From: Achatina immaculata
Lineage: Eukaryota > Mollusca > Gastropoda > Stylommatophora > Achatinidae
Direction: 5' to 3'
NCBI GenBank assembly: GCA_009760885.1
Contig: CM019708.1
Coordinates: forward strand, 12,018,931-12,082,930
Length of the DNA: 64,000 bases
Shown one piece after another: positions 31,216 to 41,526 of this stretch (its first letter is position 1; every line of letters starts with the position of its first letter). The notes beneath the pieces are model-generated. The model was given only the letters and a program-made list of their open reading frames with translations. It was not told the DNA's origin and ran no database searches. The translations under genes and the position numbers were made by a program.

Positions 31216-31784
31216 TAGTGTGTCAGAAGACGTAACAATGAAAATGGAAATGGTAATAGTAAAGAATGAAGAACATATTAAATGCAGGTGTGGCTCAAGT
31301 TTTTGCATTATGCAGTGTTGTAGTACTGGGGTGGGGTGAAGCCATATGATCAGCGGAGAGTTAAGCTAATAAAGAGGAGCGAAAGGTAAACATTGCACTT
31401 TGGCTTCTGTTCAGGTGTGTGTCTGTATAAGTCAAGTTGAGAGTTTAGTTTTGTCTTAAGTTATTTGACCTGGCGTGAGTCGCAGTTTAAAGGAAGGAGG
31501 AGACAACAAGGTGTGGTAAACGTTGTCCAAGGAACAGAGGGAAAAGCTGCTGTTAGAGAAGTTCAAGGTGGAGCCTAAATATAGAACACTGGTAGAGGAG
31601 GTCATAAAAGACAATTAAATACTAGTAGAGGAGATCGTAAAAGACAATTAAACACTGGTAGAGAAGGTCATAAAAGACAACCAGGACGTCTTCGTACTTT
31701 TGGGTCTGGAGTTGGAGAGGACCGATACGGTAACTATGGAGATGGAGACAGAGACGGTATGTAGTCTGATGTTCTGATGCACAT
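31216..31784. other. spacer of the inverted duplication
   Basis: Unique to the centre of the palindrome. At 31545-31690 a short three-copy repeat (actggtagaggaggtcataa, then aagacaattaa) occurs. A plus-strand patch reading LLLEKFKVEPKYRTLVEEV could be a retroelement remnant, but it is too short to assign. Confidence 0.45.
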
Positions 31785-31949
31785 TTGCACAAAAAAATTA
31801 ATAATTTTGATAATATATTTGCACACGGGTTGAAAATTTTGCACACGAACTGCAAAGCCTTAGAGGGAACATTGGTACAGAATGTGCTCCGACATACCTA
31901 TGTTACGGATTAAGTAGGATTTTGTGACGTCTTTCAAGGAGAAGGCTCA

Positions 31950-32159
31950 ATGTGTTTTGTGCCACCGCCAAACAAATTCGCCAGATACTGTTCAATGAAG
32001 GTTCAAAAAATCAATATGAACGAGATCGTATCGACATTTTTATTGGGGTATACTAAAGACAAAGTGTTCAGTTTAGCAGTTGCTGATATTGAAGCTCTGA
32101 AGGCAAGGATAACAGATACTCTAGCTATTGTGACTAAAGAGATGTTGGAGAACACATGA
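31950..32159 (+). pseudogene. IS630/Tc1-type transposase C-terminal fragment (right arm)
   Basis: A 69-codon plus frame with FLLGYTKDKVFSLAVADIEA and ARITDTLAIVTKEMLENT, then a premature stop where the left-arm copy reads Trp. It has no DDE residues and is non-functional. See the left-arm twin for the family argument. Confidence 0.75.
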
Positions 32160-32448
32160 CAAGAAGGCGAGTGTTGCTTAGATATTCCCTGAGCAATAAA
32201 GGGAACAAATTTTAAAGTGCACACGAAGAAATAATTTTCAAATTTTAGCTAAAGTGTGAAAAAAAGAAAAAAAGTGTACCTAGATTAGTTTTTATGTAAA
32301 TAAAAGTTTGACATCAAGGAAAGACTTTACATTCACCTTATACTCTTCACTTACATTAAAATACCATTCATTTAATATTAGTAAAGTTTTTAACTTAAAG
32401 TCGAGGGTTGTCTGTATTCATATCTTTTCTTGTCGCACGCAGGACATT

Positions 32449-32705
32449 AAGATAGACAAACTTTTTCTGTTCCTACCAGTTGTGGCCAGTTCTCATCGCA
32501 GACAGACAAACTTTCTCTGTTCCTACCAGCTGTGGCCAGTTCTCATCGCAGACAGACAAACTTTCTGTTCCTACCAGCTGTGGCCAGTTCTCATCGTAGA
32601 CAGACAAATTTTCTCTGTTCCTACCAGCTGTGGCCAGTTCTCATCGCCGACAGACAAATTTTCTCTGTTCCTACCAGCTGTGGCCAGTTCTTATCGCATG
32701 ACGGA
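32449..32705. repeat. 50-bp tandem repeat in right arm
   Basis: Five copies of ctgttcctaccagctgtggc, then cagttctcatcgcagacaga and caaactttct. One copy is shortened by two bases. Confidence 0.95.
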
Positions 32706-32989
32706 GTTTCTCTCCCCCCCCCCCCCCCAAAAAAAAATTCGTACACTGTCTGTAACTTATTTGCAAGTCTCCTGAAGTTTATTCAGTCGAAATCTTATCA
32801 TCCACAACTGGGGAGTGGATAAATAGTGGAGAAAGCAATCGAAGGGATTATAAAGACGGGCATGATGAGAGAACTAGGCCAGCATGGTCTCCAGCCATAG
32901 CATTAGTGCAGAAAAGGTACGGGACAAGAAACCTTTCGTGTGATGACAGAGCCTTATACCGGGTGAGCAAGTCGACATCGTATCATCTG

Positions 32990-33028
<39 letters not shown>

Positions 33029-33432
33029 CCTTAAGTGCCCTGGGCATATAGGGCTTCTGCAAGGGTTTTCCACAAATTCCTGTCCTTCGCCTTTTTTCCA
33101 CTCCTGCCCAAGTGAGCCTTCTATTGCTCAACATCCTCTCTGCTGTTCTTCTCCATGTCTCCTTTGGTCTACCCTTACTTCTGTTCCCCTGTGATGTCCA
33201 TCTTAGTGCTATTTTTGGTAGTGAGTTGTCAGTCATCCGGAGCACATGTCCCAACCATCACCAGCGTCTTTCCTCAATAATTGCTGTCAGTGGCTTCATC
33301 TGCATTTCTGCCAACAAGATGTTATTTCTTAGTTTGGCCAAGATATTCTTCTGATTCTTCGTAAACATTTCGCCTGGAAAGAATTCAGCCTCTTTTCTAT
33401 AGTTTTGATGATTTTCCAGCAATCAACTACAT
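32990..33432 (-). mobile_element. family A RTE-like LINE nested in gypsy RT
   Basis: Minus-strand insertion starting with a (ct)n tail at 32994-33026 and the family A terminus gaaccttaagtgccctggg. It contains the C-terminal region (MGHVLRMTDNSLPKIALRW and GRPKETWRRT) in a frame open from 33254 to 32874. The gypsy reading frame continues on each side. Candidate target duplications atcatct (about 32983) and atcaact (about 33422) differ at one base. Confidence 0.88.
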
Positions 33433-33516
33433 AGGACAGACGATATCCTGGGAGTATTAAATCAGGCGATGTATTTCATAAAGCTGGACACCGGAGCAGG
33501 TTTTTGGTCTAGAGTA

Positions 33517-33970
33517 TATGTGATGACCGCCCGTTTGGTTACCGGGGTCCCTGGGAAGAAAAGAATAGGACCATTCCACCTTCCACACATGTTGTAAGAG
33601 GCGACTAAGGAGGTTGGGGATAGGCCAACGACCTGTTCCCTGTGACAAAACTGAAGCGTTACAGAAACACGGAGAGGAAAACCAGGAAACAATCTCTTGG
33701 AAAAGGAAGGGACTCTGATAACAGAGCGCTTGACGTTGTGCAGGAAGCTGCAGAACCGAGTACACCTTTTAAATGATGACAGTGCTCAGAGACAAAGGAT
33801 GCACATGGAAGGAAGCAGAGAATAATTCCAAGAACAGGGATGACAGGAGAGTCTTTATACGTGGCCTATGCTCTCAAGGGAGTGAAAGTCGATGATGATG
33901 ATGTCTGAAGACGTACAGCATATGTCAGTTTTTACGAGTTTGTGTGTGTCAACATGGTTGGACAACAATT
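33517..33970 (+). mobile_element. possible SINE or LINE 3' insert with (GAT)n end
   Basis: Foreign sequence within the gypsy RT. It contains ttgtaagaggcgactaagga, a motif shared with 13848, and ends near 33893 in gatgatgatgat. No A or B box is clear. A small part of the RT appears lost at this site. Confidence 0.45.
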
Positions 33971-34185
33971 ATATTCTGTCTGAAAAATGCCCCAGTAACC
34001 TTCATGACCTCATAAACCAAACACTGGAGGGGTTACAAGGATCCGCAGTGGCATACACGCATTAGATGACATATTTGTATTCTCCTAGAACTCAGGAAAA
34101 TATGGGGCATATAAAGCTAGCTTTGGAAAAGCTTCGGCAACATCAAATAAAGCTTCAGATGCTAAACAAAAAAATGACGAGTTCA

Positions 34186-34311
34186 TGAAACAGTAAACGG
34201 AATACGAGCATTAAAGGCATAGAATGAATAAGGAAGCAATTTAACAATGTTGTTCTAAACACAGCCTAGCTATTCCGCACTTGTACTGGTAGCACTATCT
34301 TACTTACATCC
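34186..34311. other. non-coding gap
   Basis: Decayed sequence between the gypsy relic and the family F LINE. Nothing is identified. Confidence 0.4.
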
Positions 34312-34572
34312 TTCCCGTGCCGCTAAACGTCACACAGGGCCCCCCAAGATTTCCTGTCTTCGGAGAGTTTTTCATTCTCATCAAGGGATGTTACACCCAC
34401 TAAACTGGCCTCTCTTAACAATGTCCTCTTTAGAGTTTCATGTGGTCGACCTCTTTTTCTTCGCCCTGTCGTGTTCCACTTGATAGCTTGTTTGGGGATA
34501 CTCTGATTGTTTCTTCTCATCACATGACCGACATATGTCCTTCTTATTCTGATAAATCGTTAGCAATATACT
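34312..34572 (-). mobile_element. family F LINE 3' end
   Basis: The minus frame 34323-34523 reads MMRRNNQSIPKQAIKWNTTG, RRKRGRPHETLKRTLLREAS and ends ALCDV at the family F terminus (cttcccgtgccgctaaacgt on plus). It is 5'-truncated. It lies back to back with the (atc)n tail of a family B element. Confidence 0.82.
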
Positions 34573-34573
34573 G

Positions 34574-34605
<32 letters not shown>

Positions 34606-34897
34606 GCATGTGCCGTGCCGATTGGCGTTGGCTATTATGCTTCTCCAGAGTACACGATCCTTCATGCAGGCCATCAGCTCAGTTGGTGATCTCTCACACC
34701 ATCCCGCCAGACTGTCCAGTATCATTTCTCTTGGCCTTCCTCTTGATCTTCTTCCTTCTATTTTTCCTGTTCTTATAATATTTTCAATGCCCTCTCTTCT
34801 CATTGCATGTCCTATGAAAGTACATTGTCTCTCTCTTATCTTTTTTTTTTACAAGATTTTTTTGTCTCTCCAGCTCTTCTCCTACATTCTTCATTAG

Positions 34898-35137
34898 TTA
34901 TTTTTGCTGTCCAGGGATTCGCAACATTCTTCTAAAATACCTCTTCTGTTTACTTTCTTTGGCGACTTTATCCAAGAGATTTTGCACGCCTTGCTGGTTC
35001 TCTGCTATCAGTACTGTGTCGTCAGCATACCGAAGGTTGTTAACATTGTAACCTCCAATTTTTATGCCTGGTTCTGTGATGATCGTTCTTAGAATATTCT
35101 CGCTGTATAGAGAAAAAAAGGTCTGGAGATAGTACAC
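34898..35137 (-). pseudogene. LINE RT palm fragment with YADD
   Basis: A 79-codon minus frame containing SLYSENILRTI, NNLRYADDTVLIAEN and, after a deletion of roughly 100 codons, RYFRRMLRIPGQQK. It belongs to the family B element. Confidence 0.85.
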
Positions 35138-35162
35138 ATCCTTGTCGCACCCCTTGTTTTAT

Positions 35163-36337
35163 TTATTTATTTTGTTTATTTCCAGTTCTATTTTCCAACT
35201 CGAATTGCTGGGCACATAACGTGGGCATATAACCACTGTTGTAAATGTCATTCAGTAACTTGGTTATTATTTTTATTCCTGTCTCATCTAGTGCCTCTAT
35301 TTCTTCTATTGTTATATTATCAGGCCCAGTCGCTTTTCCTTTCTTCATGTGTTTGATGGCATCTATGATTTCATCTTCAAGTATTGGTGGTCCCTCACAG
35401 TTTTCAGTATCTGGTGTTAATTCTGGTCTTTCTCCTCCATATAGCTCACCGATATACTCTGTCCACCTGTCCATAATGTCTTCTTTTCCCATTAACATTT
35501 TACCTTCTTTCGATTTTAGGCATCCTGTGGTATATTTTGTCTTCCTGCCTGTGAGTTCACTAATTCGTTTGTGCATGTTTTTGCTGTCTTTATCATGGGA
35601 GTCCTCTATCTGTCTGCACTGTTCATTTAACCACACTTCTTTTGCTTCTCTGCATTTGCGTCTTATTTCTTTATTTATCTTGCTATATTTTTCCTCATTA
35701 TTTTTACTCCTTCTCCTCTTGTCCATCAGTCCTAAGATGTCGTCTGTCATCCATTTATTTTTAGGGGCTTCTTTTTTCGGTGGTATTATCTCCTTAACAG
35801 TTTGGTGGATAGAATCTCTTAACATTGCCCATTGTTCATCTATACTATTTATCTTTGCTATTGCATTGTATCTATTTGTTATACTAACTTTCTTTTGTTC
35901 TCGCAGTTCTTGGTCATTTTTAAGGAGTTCTGTATTCAGTTTGATGTTTCTCACTTTTCTGCCTGCTTTCTTTAGCTTCATTCTAAATTTTTTCCACAGA
36001 GTGGGTCATGGTCACTATTGCAGTCAGCTCCTGGCATGGTTTTTGTTGTCAGTAATGCATTGCGGAATCGTTTGTTGCTTAATACGTAGTCTATCTGGCT
36101 AAAAGTCTTTTTGTCTGGGCCGCACCACGGTCTTCGGGGATGTTGTTTAAACCAGGTGTTTCCTACAACCATGCTGTGTATTCTTGCCCATTCAATTAAC
36201 TTACTACCTCTGTCAGGTACAGAGGTAGCAATGTACTGCAGGATTTTAAAAAAAGAAGGTAAAGAAAATGAAAGCACATTTTCATTTAGATCAGGTTGAT
36301 TAGCCCGACGACACACTGTGACAACTACATCAGACAT
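35163..36337 (-). pseudogene. LINE endonuclease end and linker up to RT
   Basis: Two overlapping minus frames. 35978-36337 holds the C-terminal third of an apurinic-like endonuclease, including the SDHDP catalytic histidine motif. 35163-35981 (272 codons) carries the Lys/Glu-rich linker (WMTDDILGLMDKRRR, KHMKKGKATGPDNITIEEIE) and stops just after the first RT motif. They overlap by 4 bp, so a single shift separates them. The upstream end of the endonuclease is replaced by unrelated sequence near 36240. Confidence 0.85.
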
Positions 36338-36344
36338 GTGGGCT

Positions 36345-36737
36345 CAGATTTAGAGGCTCCAGATTTGTTAATATAATTAGGAACTGCGAAAATATACCGG
36401 TTTTAAAATAAACAGTTATTTGTATTCATCATCAGAGTGTTTTGCTTCATTAGTATTTTATTTCAAAGGCAGGAAACTCTCTGTTGTAGAGAGCTAAATA
36501 GCTCCTGAGATCATCAGGTACGTATCCCCCCTCCGCCCCCTAACTCCTGCAAGCGTTTCGGCCTTTTATACTTTTGACACTCTAAGAGGGGTGGACCCCT
36601 GTGGGTCATGACTGTGAGTTGATCCGCTTCAAGAAGCTGAGGATGTTTACGTTTATAGCTTACCAAAGTTTCTTTCTGTTTTTTTTTTTTCGGTGGATTC
36701 GATATTCTTTCTTATATTAATGTAACCAAGTCCTTGT
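36345..36737. other. non-coding unique stretch
   Basis: Between the LINE and the 37-bp array. Poly(T) at 36681-36692. No gene. Confidence 0.4.
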
Positions 36738-36893
36738 TCGTGCTTCGCGTTAGTCGACCTTGCTTGTCCTGTGCGTCACGCTCACGTTAGTCGACCTTGC
36801 ATGTCCTGTGCGTCACGCTCACGTTAGTCGACCCTGCCTGTCCTGTGCGTCACGCTCACGTTAGTCGACCTTGCATGTCCTGTGCGTCAGGCT
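36738..36893. repeat. 37-bp tandem repeat
   Basis: Just over four copies of gttagtcgaccttgcatgtc, then ctgtgcgtcacgctcac. The first copy is diverged (tcgtgcttcgc). Confidence 0.95.
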
Positions 36894-37084
36894 TGACGAT
36901 TCATATGACACGCCCTGGATGAAGCAAAAGCCAGAGGCACTCCTGCCGACCACCGAGACGAAAGAAGTCCCTTACATTTACTGCACTGACCATTGTTACC
37001 GAAAATCGTGACACCCGGGAAGGGAACGAGATCAGGACAAAACTTCCGATCATGCAGGCACTGACGGCTTCGCTATCAAATGAC

Positions 37085-37345
37085 AGATAGTCCCATAGCA
37101 AATGCCGTAGGGGATGAAGCGTTAGAGATCTCATTATGCTGGGCCATCTGCGTATGAGGTAGGGTGGGCCAGTTCCTTTCCTCGCTGCTTTTCTTTCCCA
37201 GATTTTCTCTGGTACCAATTTTACTAGGCTGGATCGACCTCGGGGCCGTATTGGTCAAAGAAAAATCCAATTCAGCTGGAGATTTGAGCTTTCAACCATT
37301 TGGTTGCTAGACGAGTGCTCTAACAACTACGATAGCTGATTCCAA
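37085..37345 (-). mobile_element. tRNA-derived SINE
   Basis: Read on the minus strand, the head is gctatcgtagttgttagagc, then actcgtctagcaacc and ggttgaaagctcaaatctc. A-box and B-box positions match a tRNA. The body (ctgggaaagaaaagcagcga, ggccca) then diverges. It has the same architecture as the SINE at 45055-45327, and both share the ggcc/ctgg-rich body. It is not a tRNA gene, because the acceptor and D arms cannot pair. Confidence 0.7.
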
Positions 37346-37367
37346 CCGGTCGCTATCAAATACTGTA

Positions 37368-37400
37368 CCATTTTTTTTTTTTGGGGGGGGGGGGGGGGTG
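37368..37400. repeat. poly(T)-poly(G) tract
   Basis: About 12 T followed by about 17 G, one of several TnGn/CnAn tracts in the window. Confidence 0.95.
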
Positions 37401-37555
37401 GGAGGGAGGTGGAGGGTTACTAACCTCTGTTCGCCTTACCGTCGGAGTCCGTTTTCTGGCCCTAGGTAACTCGCTTGTATTTTTTCTTTTGCTCTCGTCT
37501 AAAAGTGATGTGTCTAAAACTCTTCTTCGAGGTTTACCTTACTTGTTCTACGTTC

Positions 37556-37855
37556 TGTTACTTATCTTTCCCTCGTTTGTCCCGTATCCAGCACTAGGCC
37601 TTTTCTGCTGTTTCTGCAAGACTTATCCTTGTGCATGTTCTTGCTTGTTCTTTTATGCCCAGTTGTTTGCACACGTCATAGGCCGATGTTGCCCGGAATC
37701 CTCTTGCCCCCACCTCTACCGCAATCACTCTTAAGTTTGACACATGCCTTACCTACTTGACCAGATCATTGTATTTCGTACTTTTGAACACGTGTTGTTC
37801 TTCTGTTCTGGATTAGTTTCGACCAAAATTGAGTCCTGTCCATTTTGAAAAAGCC
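37556..37855 (-). mobile_element. retroelement-derived coding fragment
   Basis: On the minus strand the sequence reads KSTKYNDLVK then RVIAVEVGARGFRATSAYDV and CKQLGIKEQARTCTR, with stops between. The VEVGARGF block is known from the C-terminal region of RT-bearing ORFs in many invertebrates, where it follows a KYxxLV motif as it does here. The RT itself is not present within 1 kb. Confidence 0.55.
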
Positions 37856-38250
37856 GACAGCTTCTGCCGTGTTAAAAACTTGGACCACGAAACTAAAAGA
37901 AATGCATTAGGCACACATTCCATTTATTTCTGTTACTTTTAATCCCATGATAGAGTTTTGTTGATTAGTCATAAAATATCATGAATAACAGCCAAATCAG
38001 TTCAAAGCCCTCATCATGTTCATCCTACTTTCGAGTTGGCATACGCAGCTGTCGCAGATTTATTTAGTCATGCACTGAGAAGACATCAGAAAACAAATTA
38101 TTGACAGTGTATAAAATAGTACTTTTCTCTCTGTAACGTCCATATTTTATCCGCTACCTTTCTGTGAAATAGAGCGACGACAAACTGGTAAGTACGTTTT
38201 CGCTACAGTTTTTATTACCTTCATTCAATACACTTTCGTGTTAATTTTTA
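37856..38250. other. non-coding unique stretch
   Basis: No feature is supported. Confidence 0.4.
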
Positions 38251-38284
<34 letters not shown>

Positions 38285-38508
38285 CCTTAAGTGCCCAGGG
38301 CACAAGGGGCTTCCGCAAGGGTTTTCCACAAATGCCTGTCCTTCGCCTTTTTTTTCTGCTCTTGCCCAGGTGAGCCCTCTATTGCTCAACATCCTTTCTG
38401 TTGTTTTTCTCCATGTCTCTTTTGGTCTACCCTTACTTCTGCTCCCCTGTGGTGTCCATCTTAGTGCTATTTTTGGTAGTGAGTTGTCAATCATTCGGAG
38501 CAGTGGTT
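38251..38508 (-). mobile_element. family A LINE 3' end
   Basis: Begins with (tc)n at 38253-38280 and gaaccttaagtgcccagggc. The minus frame reads LPKIALRWTPQGSRSKGRPK, then ETWRKTTERMLSN, and ends in Arg-Glu repeats from the tail. 5'-truncated at about 38506 within the LRM-DNS motif. Confidence 0.87.
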
Positions 38509-38552
38509 TTATATGTTTCTCATCCTTCTTTATTTTCACATTTTCTCATACT

Positions 38553-39260
38553 TTAGCGCTTTCCTTGAATGATAATTCTTTTCAGATATTCAATCCATAT
38601 ATCTATATCAAGCGCCTCGACTACAGGCGTTGGTGGTGATAACTCTCTAGAACTCTCTGTTCTGTGTTGCCTCTGTGAGCTGTTCTGGTGTCCTCTTTCC
38701 ATACCATCTTGCAAATCCAAGCAGGATTTTCTCTCTTGGTCTTCGTCGGCCTCTTTTCCCCTCAAATCTCCTGTTGTCGGGACGTGGTCTAGTTCCCCTT
38801 GTCTCAGGACACGTCCTATAAATTTAGACTGTCTTTTCCTGACTGTTGCAATTGTTTATCTTCTCGAATCTTCATTTGTTTTTCTTGCCGTCCATGGTGT
38901 CATTAACATTCTTATAGAAACTACACTCCTTTGGCTTTCAGACGTCGCTATATCTCTTTAGTAACTGTTCAGATTTCACACCACCACCCCACACCCCCCC
39001 CCCCCAGATCAGAACTGGCTCTATGTAGCATTGGAGCACCTGTGATTTGTTGCACAAAATACTTTTCATCTAGTGGAACACTTAGCCTGGGTTATTCTGT
39101 TCTTTATCTCCGTTAGACATCTTTCATCCGAGGTCAACATTGTTCTTAGATACTTGAACTTGTCTACCTGCTTTAATATTGTGCTATTTGCTGTGTGGCT
39201 GCATTTAGGGACCTCCCATTTCTTGGAGATGACCACAGCTTCAGTTTTCTTGTTATTCAA
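38553..39260 (-). mobile_element. family G/D-like RTE LINE fragment
   Basis: Minus-strand pieces: MNNKKTEAVVISKKWEVPKC and KQVDKFKYLRTMLTS (39066-39260), then after a decayed interval GKEADEDQERKSCLDLQDG (38553-38765). A C-rich run at about 38995 interrupts it. Dead copy. Its 5' end meets a plus-strand LINE at about 39260, head to head. Confidence 0.75.
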
Positions 39261-39902
39261 GGTGTGTCACAGCAAATGCAAGAGAAACGTCAGATCTTAA
39301 GCAAGAATTCAGATAAACTGGGAGTATGTATTAACAGAGAAGCAAAACAAACAAACAAACAAAGTAATAGTGCAAGCAATAGCCTCATAGTAACTGAGGG
39401 AGTGCCATTTGAGGAAGTGGAGTATTTCACATTTTTAGGTAGCATAGTGGATAAATATGGGGGAACGGAAAAGTATGTTAAAGCTAGAATAACCAAGGCC
39501 AGGACAGCATTTATCCAACTTAACAAAATATGATCATCTAAGAACATCAAAACAAGAACCAAACTTTGGGTTTTCAATACAAACGTAAAGACTGTCCTAC
39601 TATATGGTTCAGAGACATGGGTTATGACCAAGCCAATACAGCAGAGGATACAAACATTCATGAACTACTGCTTGAGGAGGATTTTAAACATTAAATGGCA
39701 GGACAAGATCAGGAACGAAGAGGTCTGGGAAAGGGCAGGACAAGAACCTATGAGCCTACAAATCATGTCTAGGAAGTGGAGGTGGATTGGCCACACTTTG
39801 AGGAAACCCAACACCAGCATAACAAGACAGGTACTGACATGGAATGCTCAAGGAAAGAGAAAACAAGGAAAACCTAGACTTACTCAGAGAAGAGAATGAA
39901 GG
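39261..39902 (+). mobile_element. RTE-like LINE fragment, another family
   Basis: The plus frame 39195-39533 contains GVPFEEVEYFTFLGSIVDKY and VKARITKARTAF. The frame 39624-39899 contains KPIQQRIQTFMNYCLRRILN, then IKWQDKIRNEEVWERAGQEP and KWRWIGHTLRK. This resembles the post-RT region of RTE-like elements in many invertebrates and differs from families A to G. A stop separates the two frames. No 3' tail is identified. Confidence 0.82.
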
Positions 39903-39995
39903 AATAAAAAGGAATAGAGAAATGGATAAAATGAAAGGGAACGAAGGAAGGAAAGAAGGAAGGAAGGAAGGAAAAGGAAAGAAGGAAATAAGGAA
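39903..39995. repeat. (GGAA)n-rich tract
   Basis: Purine-rich ggaa and gaaagg units directly after the LINE fragment, possibly its tail. Confidence 0.8.
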
Positions 39996-40265
39996 ACAAG
40001 GAACTACGTAAATGAAGCTCAGTGGTAAAAACTTCTGCTTATAGAAGAAGAGGGGAATGAATTTAAATAGATTTGACTTGATTATTTAAAATATTAAACT
40101 ATGCTGTAGTTCCTTTGTTCATACCACAAGACCCTGAGCTCGATGGTAGCGTGACTGAGTCGTGAGAAGAAGATGCCTGCCTGCAAGGCAAGGAACATCA
40201 GAGCATGCTCTATGCTCAAATATCAGTGTATTAGGGAATACGATTTTCACGTAAAAATCAGTATA
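39996..40265. other. non-coding unique stretch
   Basis: No feature is supported. Confidence 0.4.
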
Positions 40266-40598
40266 TGTCGGCTTTCTCTCTATTTCTCTCTATATATCTC
40301 TCTATATGTCTCTCTCTATCTCTGTCTCTCTATCTCTCTGAACGCTTAGATGCACAAGGCGCAAGGGGCTTCCTCAAAGGTTGTCCACAAACGCCTGCTC
40401 TTCGCTCATTTTTTTACCGCTCTTGCCCAAGTTAACCCTCTGTTACTCAACATCCTCTCTGTTGTTCTTCTCCCCTTACTTCTGCTTCCATGAAGCGTTC
40501 ATTTCAGCGCGTTTGTTTTATTTTTGGTAATGAGTTACCCGTTTTCGGAATACGTGTTCTAGCTGTCGCCAACGTCTTTCCTCAATAATCAAACATGT
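40266..40598 (-). mobile_element. family A LINE 3' end, decayed
   Basis: A (tctctctata)-type tail at 40277-40339 is followed by ctgaacgcttagatgcacaa, ggggcttcctcaaagg and other diverged family A sequence up to cgtctttcctcaataat. Small deletions break any frame. Confidence 0.8.
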
Positions 40599-40973
40599 AG
40601 GATCCTGAACTTATATTACAATAGGCTACAAAGAGCCCAAATTCTGATGCAGAGAACATGAAACTTTATTGGAAGGATACCAGGCGGGCGAAAATCTCAA
40701 ATAAGATAAATTACTTCGCGCAGAAAAGAAAATATGTGTATTTTTTTTTTACATCTATATATCCATGAACACACTTAAAGGACAGGGAAGTAATGTGGTA
40801 TACATTTGTATCAGAGATGCAGACTCGACTAGAATGAGTTAGACTAGAGTGCAATTAGACTTGAAGATGTAGAGCAGCGGCTCGAACTCGACTCGCGACT
40901 TAATGTTTGTAGTCGAACTAACTCCACTGCTTTATTTCATCTAATGTAATAGTAAAAATATTAATAAAAACCT
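40599..40973. other. non-coding unique stretch
   Basis: Poly(T) at 40741. No gene or repeat is recognised. Confidence 0.4.
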
Positions 40974-41120
40974 AAAGAGGACATTGTTAAGAGAAGCCAG
41001 TTTAGTGGGCATAATATCCCTTGATGAAGTTGAAAGACTCGCCGAGAACAGGAAAACTTGGCAAACAACTATGCGAGCCCTAGGTGACGTTTAACGGCAC
41101 GGGAAGGATATAAGATTAGT
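40974..41120 (+). mobile_element. family F LINE 3' stub
   Basis: agaggacattgttaagagaa, gatgaagttgaaagactcgc and tgacgtttaacggcacggga, then aggatataagat. This is the conserved last 145 bp of family F. Confidence 0.85.
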
Positions 41121-41526
41121 AGAAATATGCTCCATTAATGTCATTCCCCTGTATGTCATTCCGATATATCCATTTTGAATCTACAGTCTCTTTAGTTCTA
41201 CCGGATCCATGACTAGACATGTGATAATTTTCTCGTTATAGGCATAATAATGACATCAAGGCCGATATTAACCCCCATACAGCAGTCAATACGCCGCAGA
41301 TGGACGGCATAAAATGAATGATTTATATCACCAGCTAATTATATGACACCAGGATCCCTGTATTATCACAGGTGTCCTGTAAACACAGACGTGATGCTCA
41401 AGGGAGATTATTCAGCTCTGGATTAGTGCAGGAACTGTCATGATTTAAATCTGTGGGTGTGTGTACCCGCTGAAGTAGTGACTAAGCGGCACAAAATCTA
41501 GCTACATCATTGGATTGTTTTATGCA
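41121..41526. other. non-coding unique stretch
   Basis: No gene or element is supported. Confidence 0.4.

Larger units (their letters stand above)
31785..32725. repeat. right arm of the inverted duplication
   Basis: Reverse complement of 30110-30965, including a truncated piece of the hAT-like MITE (ccttagagggaacattg at about 31858-31875) and the same flanking bases (ggtacagaatgtgctcc). The arm ends near a C15A9 tract at about 32717. Confidence 0.92.
32785..34185 (+). pseudogene. Ty3/gypsy reverse transcriptase relic, split by insertions
   Basis: Three plus-strand segments of one RT domain. At 32820-32985 the reading EKAIEGIIKTGMMREL and a SPAIALVQKRYGT-like block correspond to RT motifs 1-2. 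At 33433-33516 DDILGVLNQAMYFIKLDTGA corresponds to the motif 3 region. At 33975-34170 KNAPVTF and, after a shift, the LDDIFVFS catalytic motif are followed by LEKLRQHQIKL. Stops and frameshifts are present. A family A LINE occupies about 32990-33432 and another insertion lies at 33517-33970. The order and orientation show a single former gypsy pol gene. Confidence 0.85.
34574..36340 (-). mobile_element. family B RTE-like LINE, long but internally deleted
   Basis: The most complete LINE in the window, on the minus strand. From its 5' side: the end of an EEP endonuclease (NTWFKQHPRRPWCG, IDYVLSNKRFRNA, GADCNSDHDP; 35978-36337), a Lys-rich linker, the RT start (GKATGPDN), then a gap. It resumes at SLYSENI and YADD (35018-35029), jumps again to RYFRRMLRIPG, and finishes with RSRGRPREMILDSLAGWCER and the B terminus. 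The tail is (atc)n on the plus strand at 34574-34604. The RT fingers and the region before MWF-type motifs are deleted, so it is dead. Confidence 0.9.
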
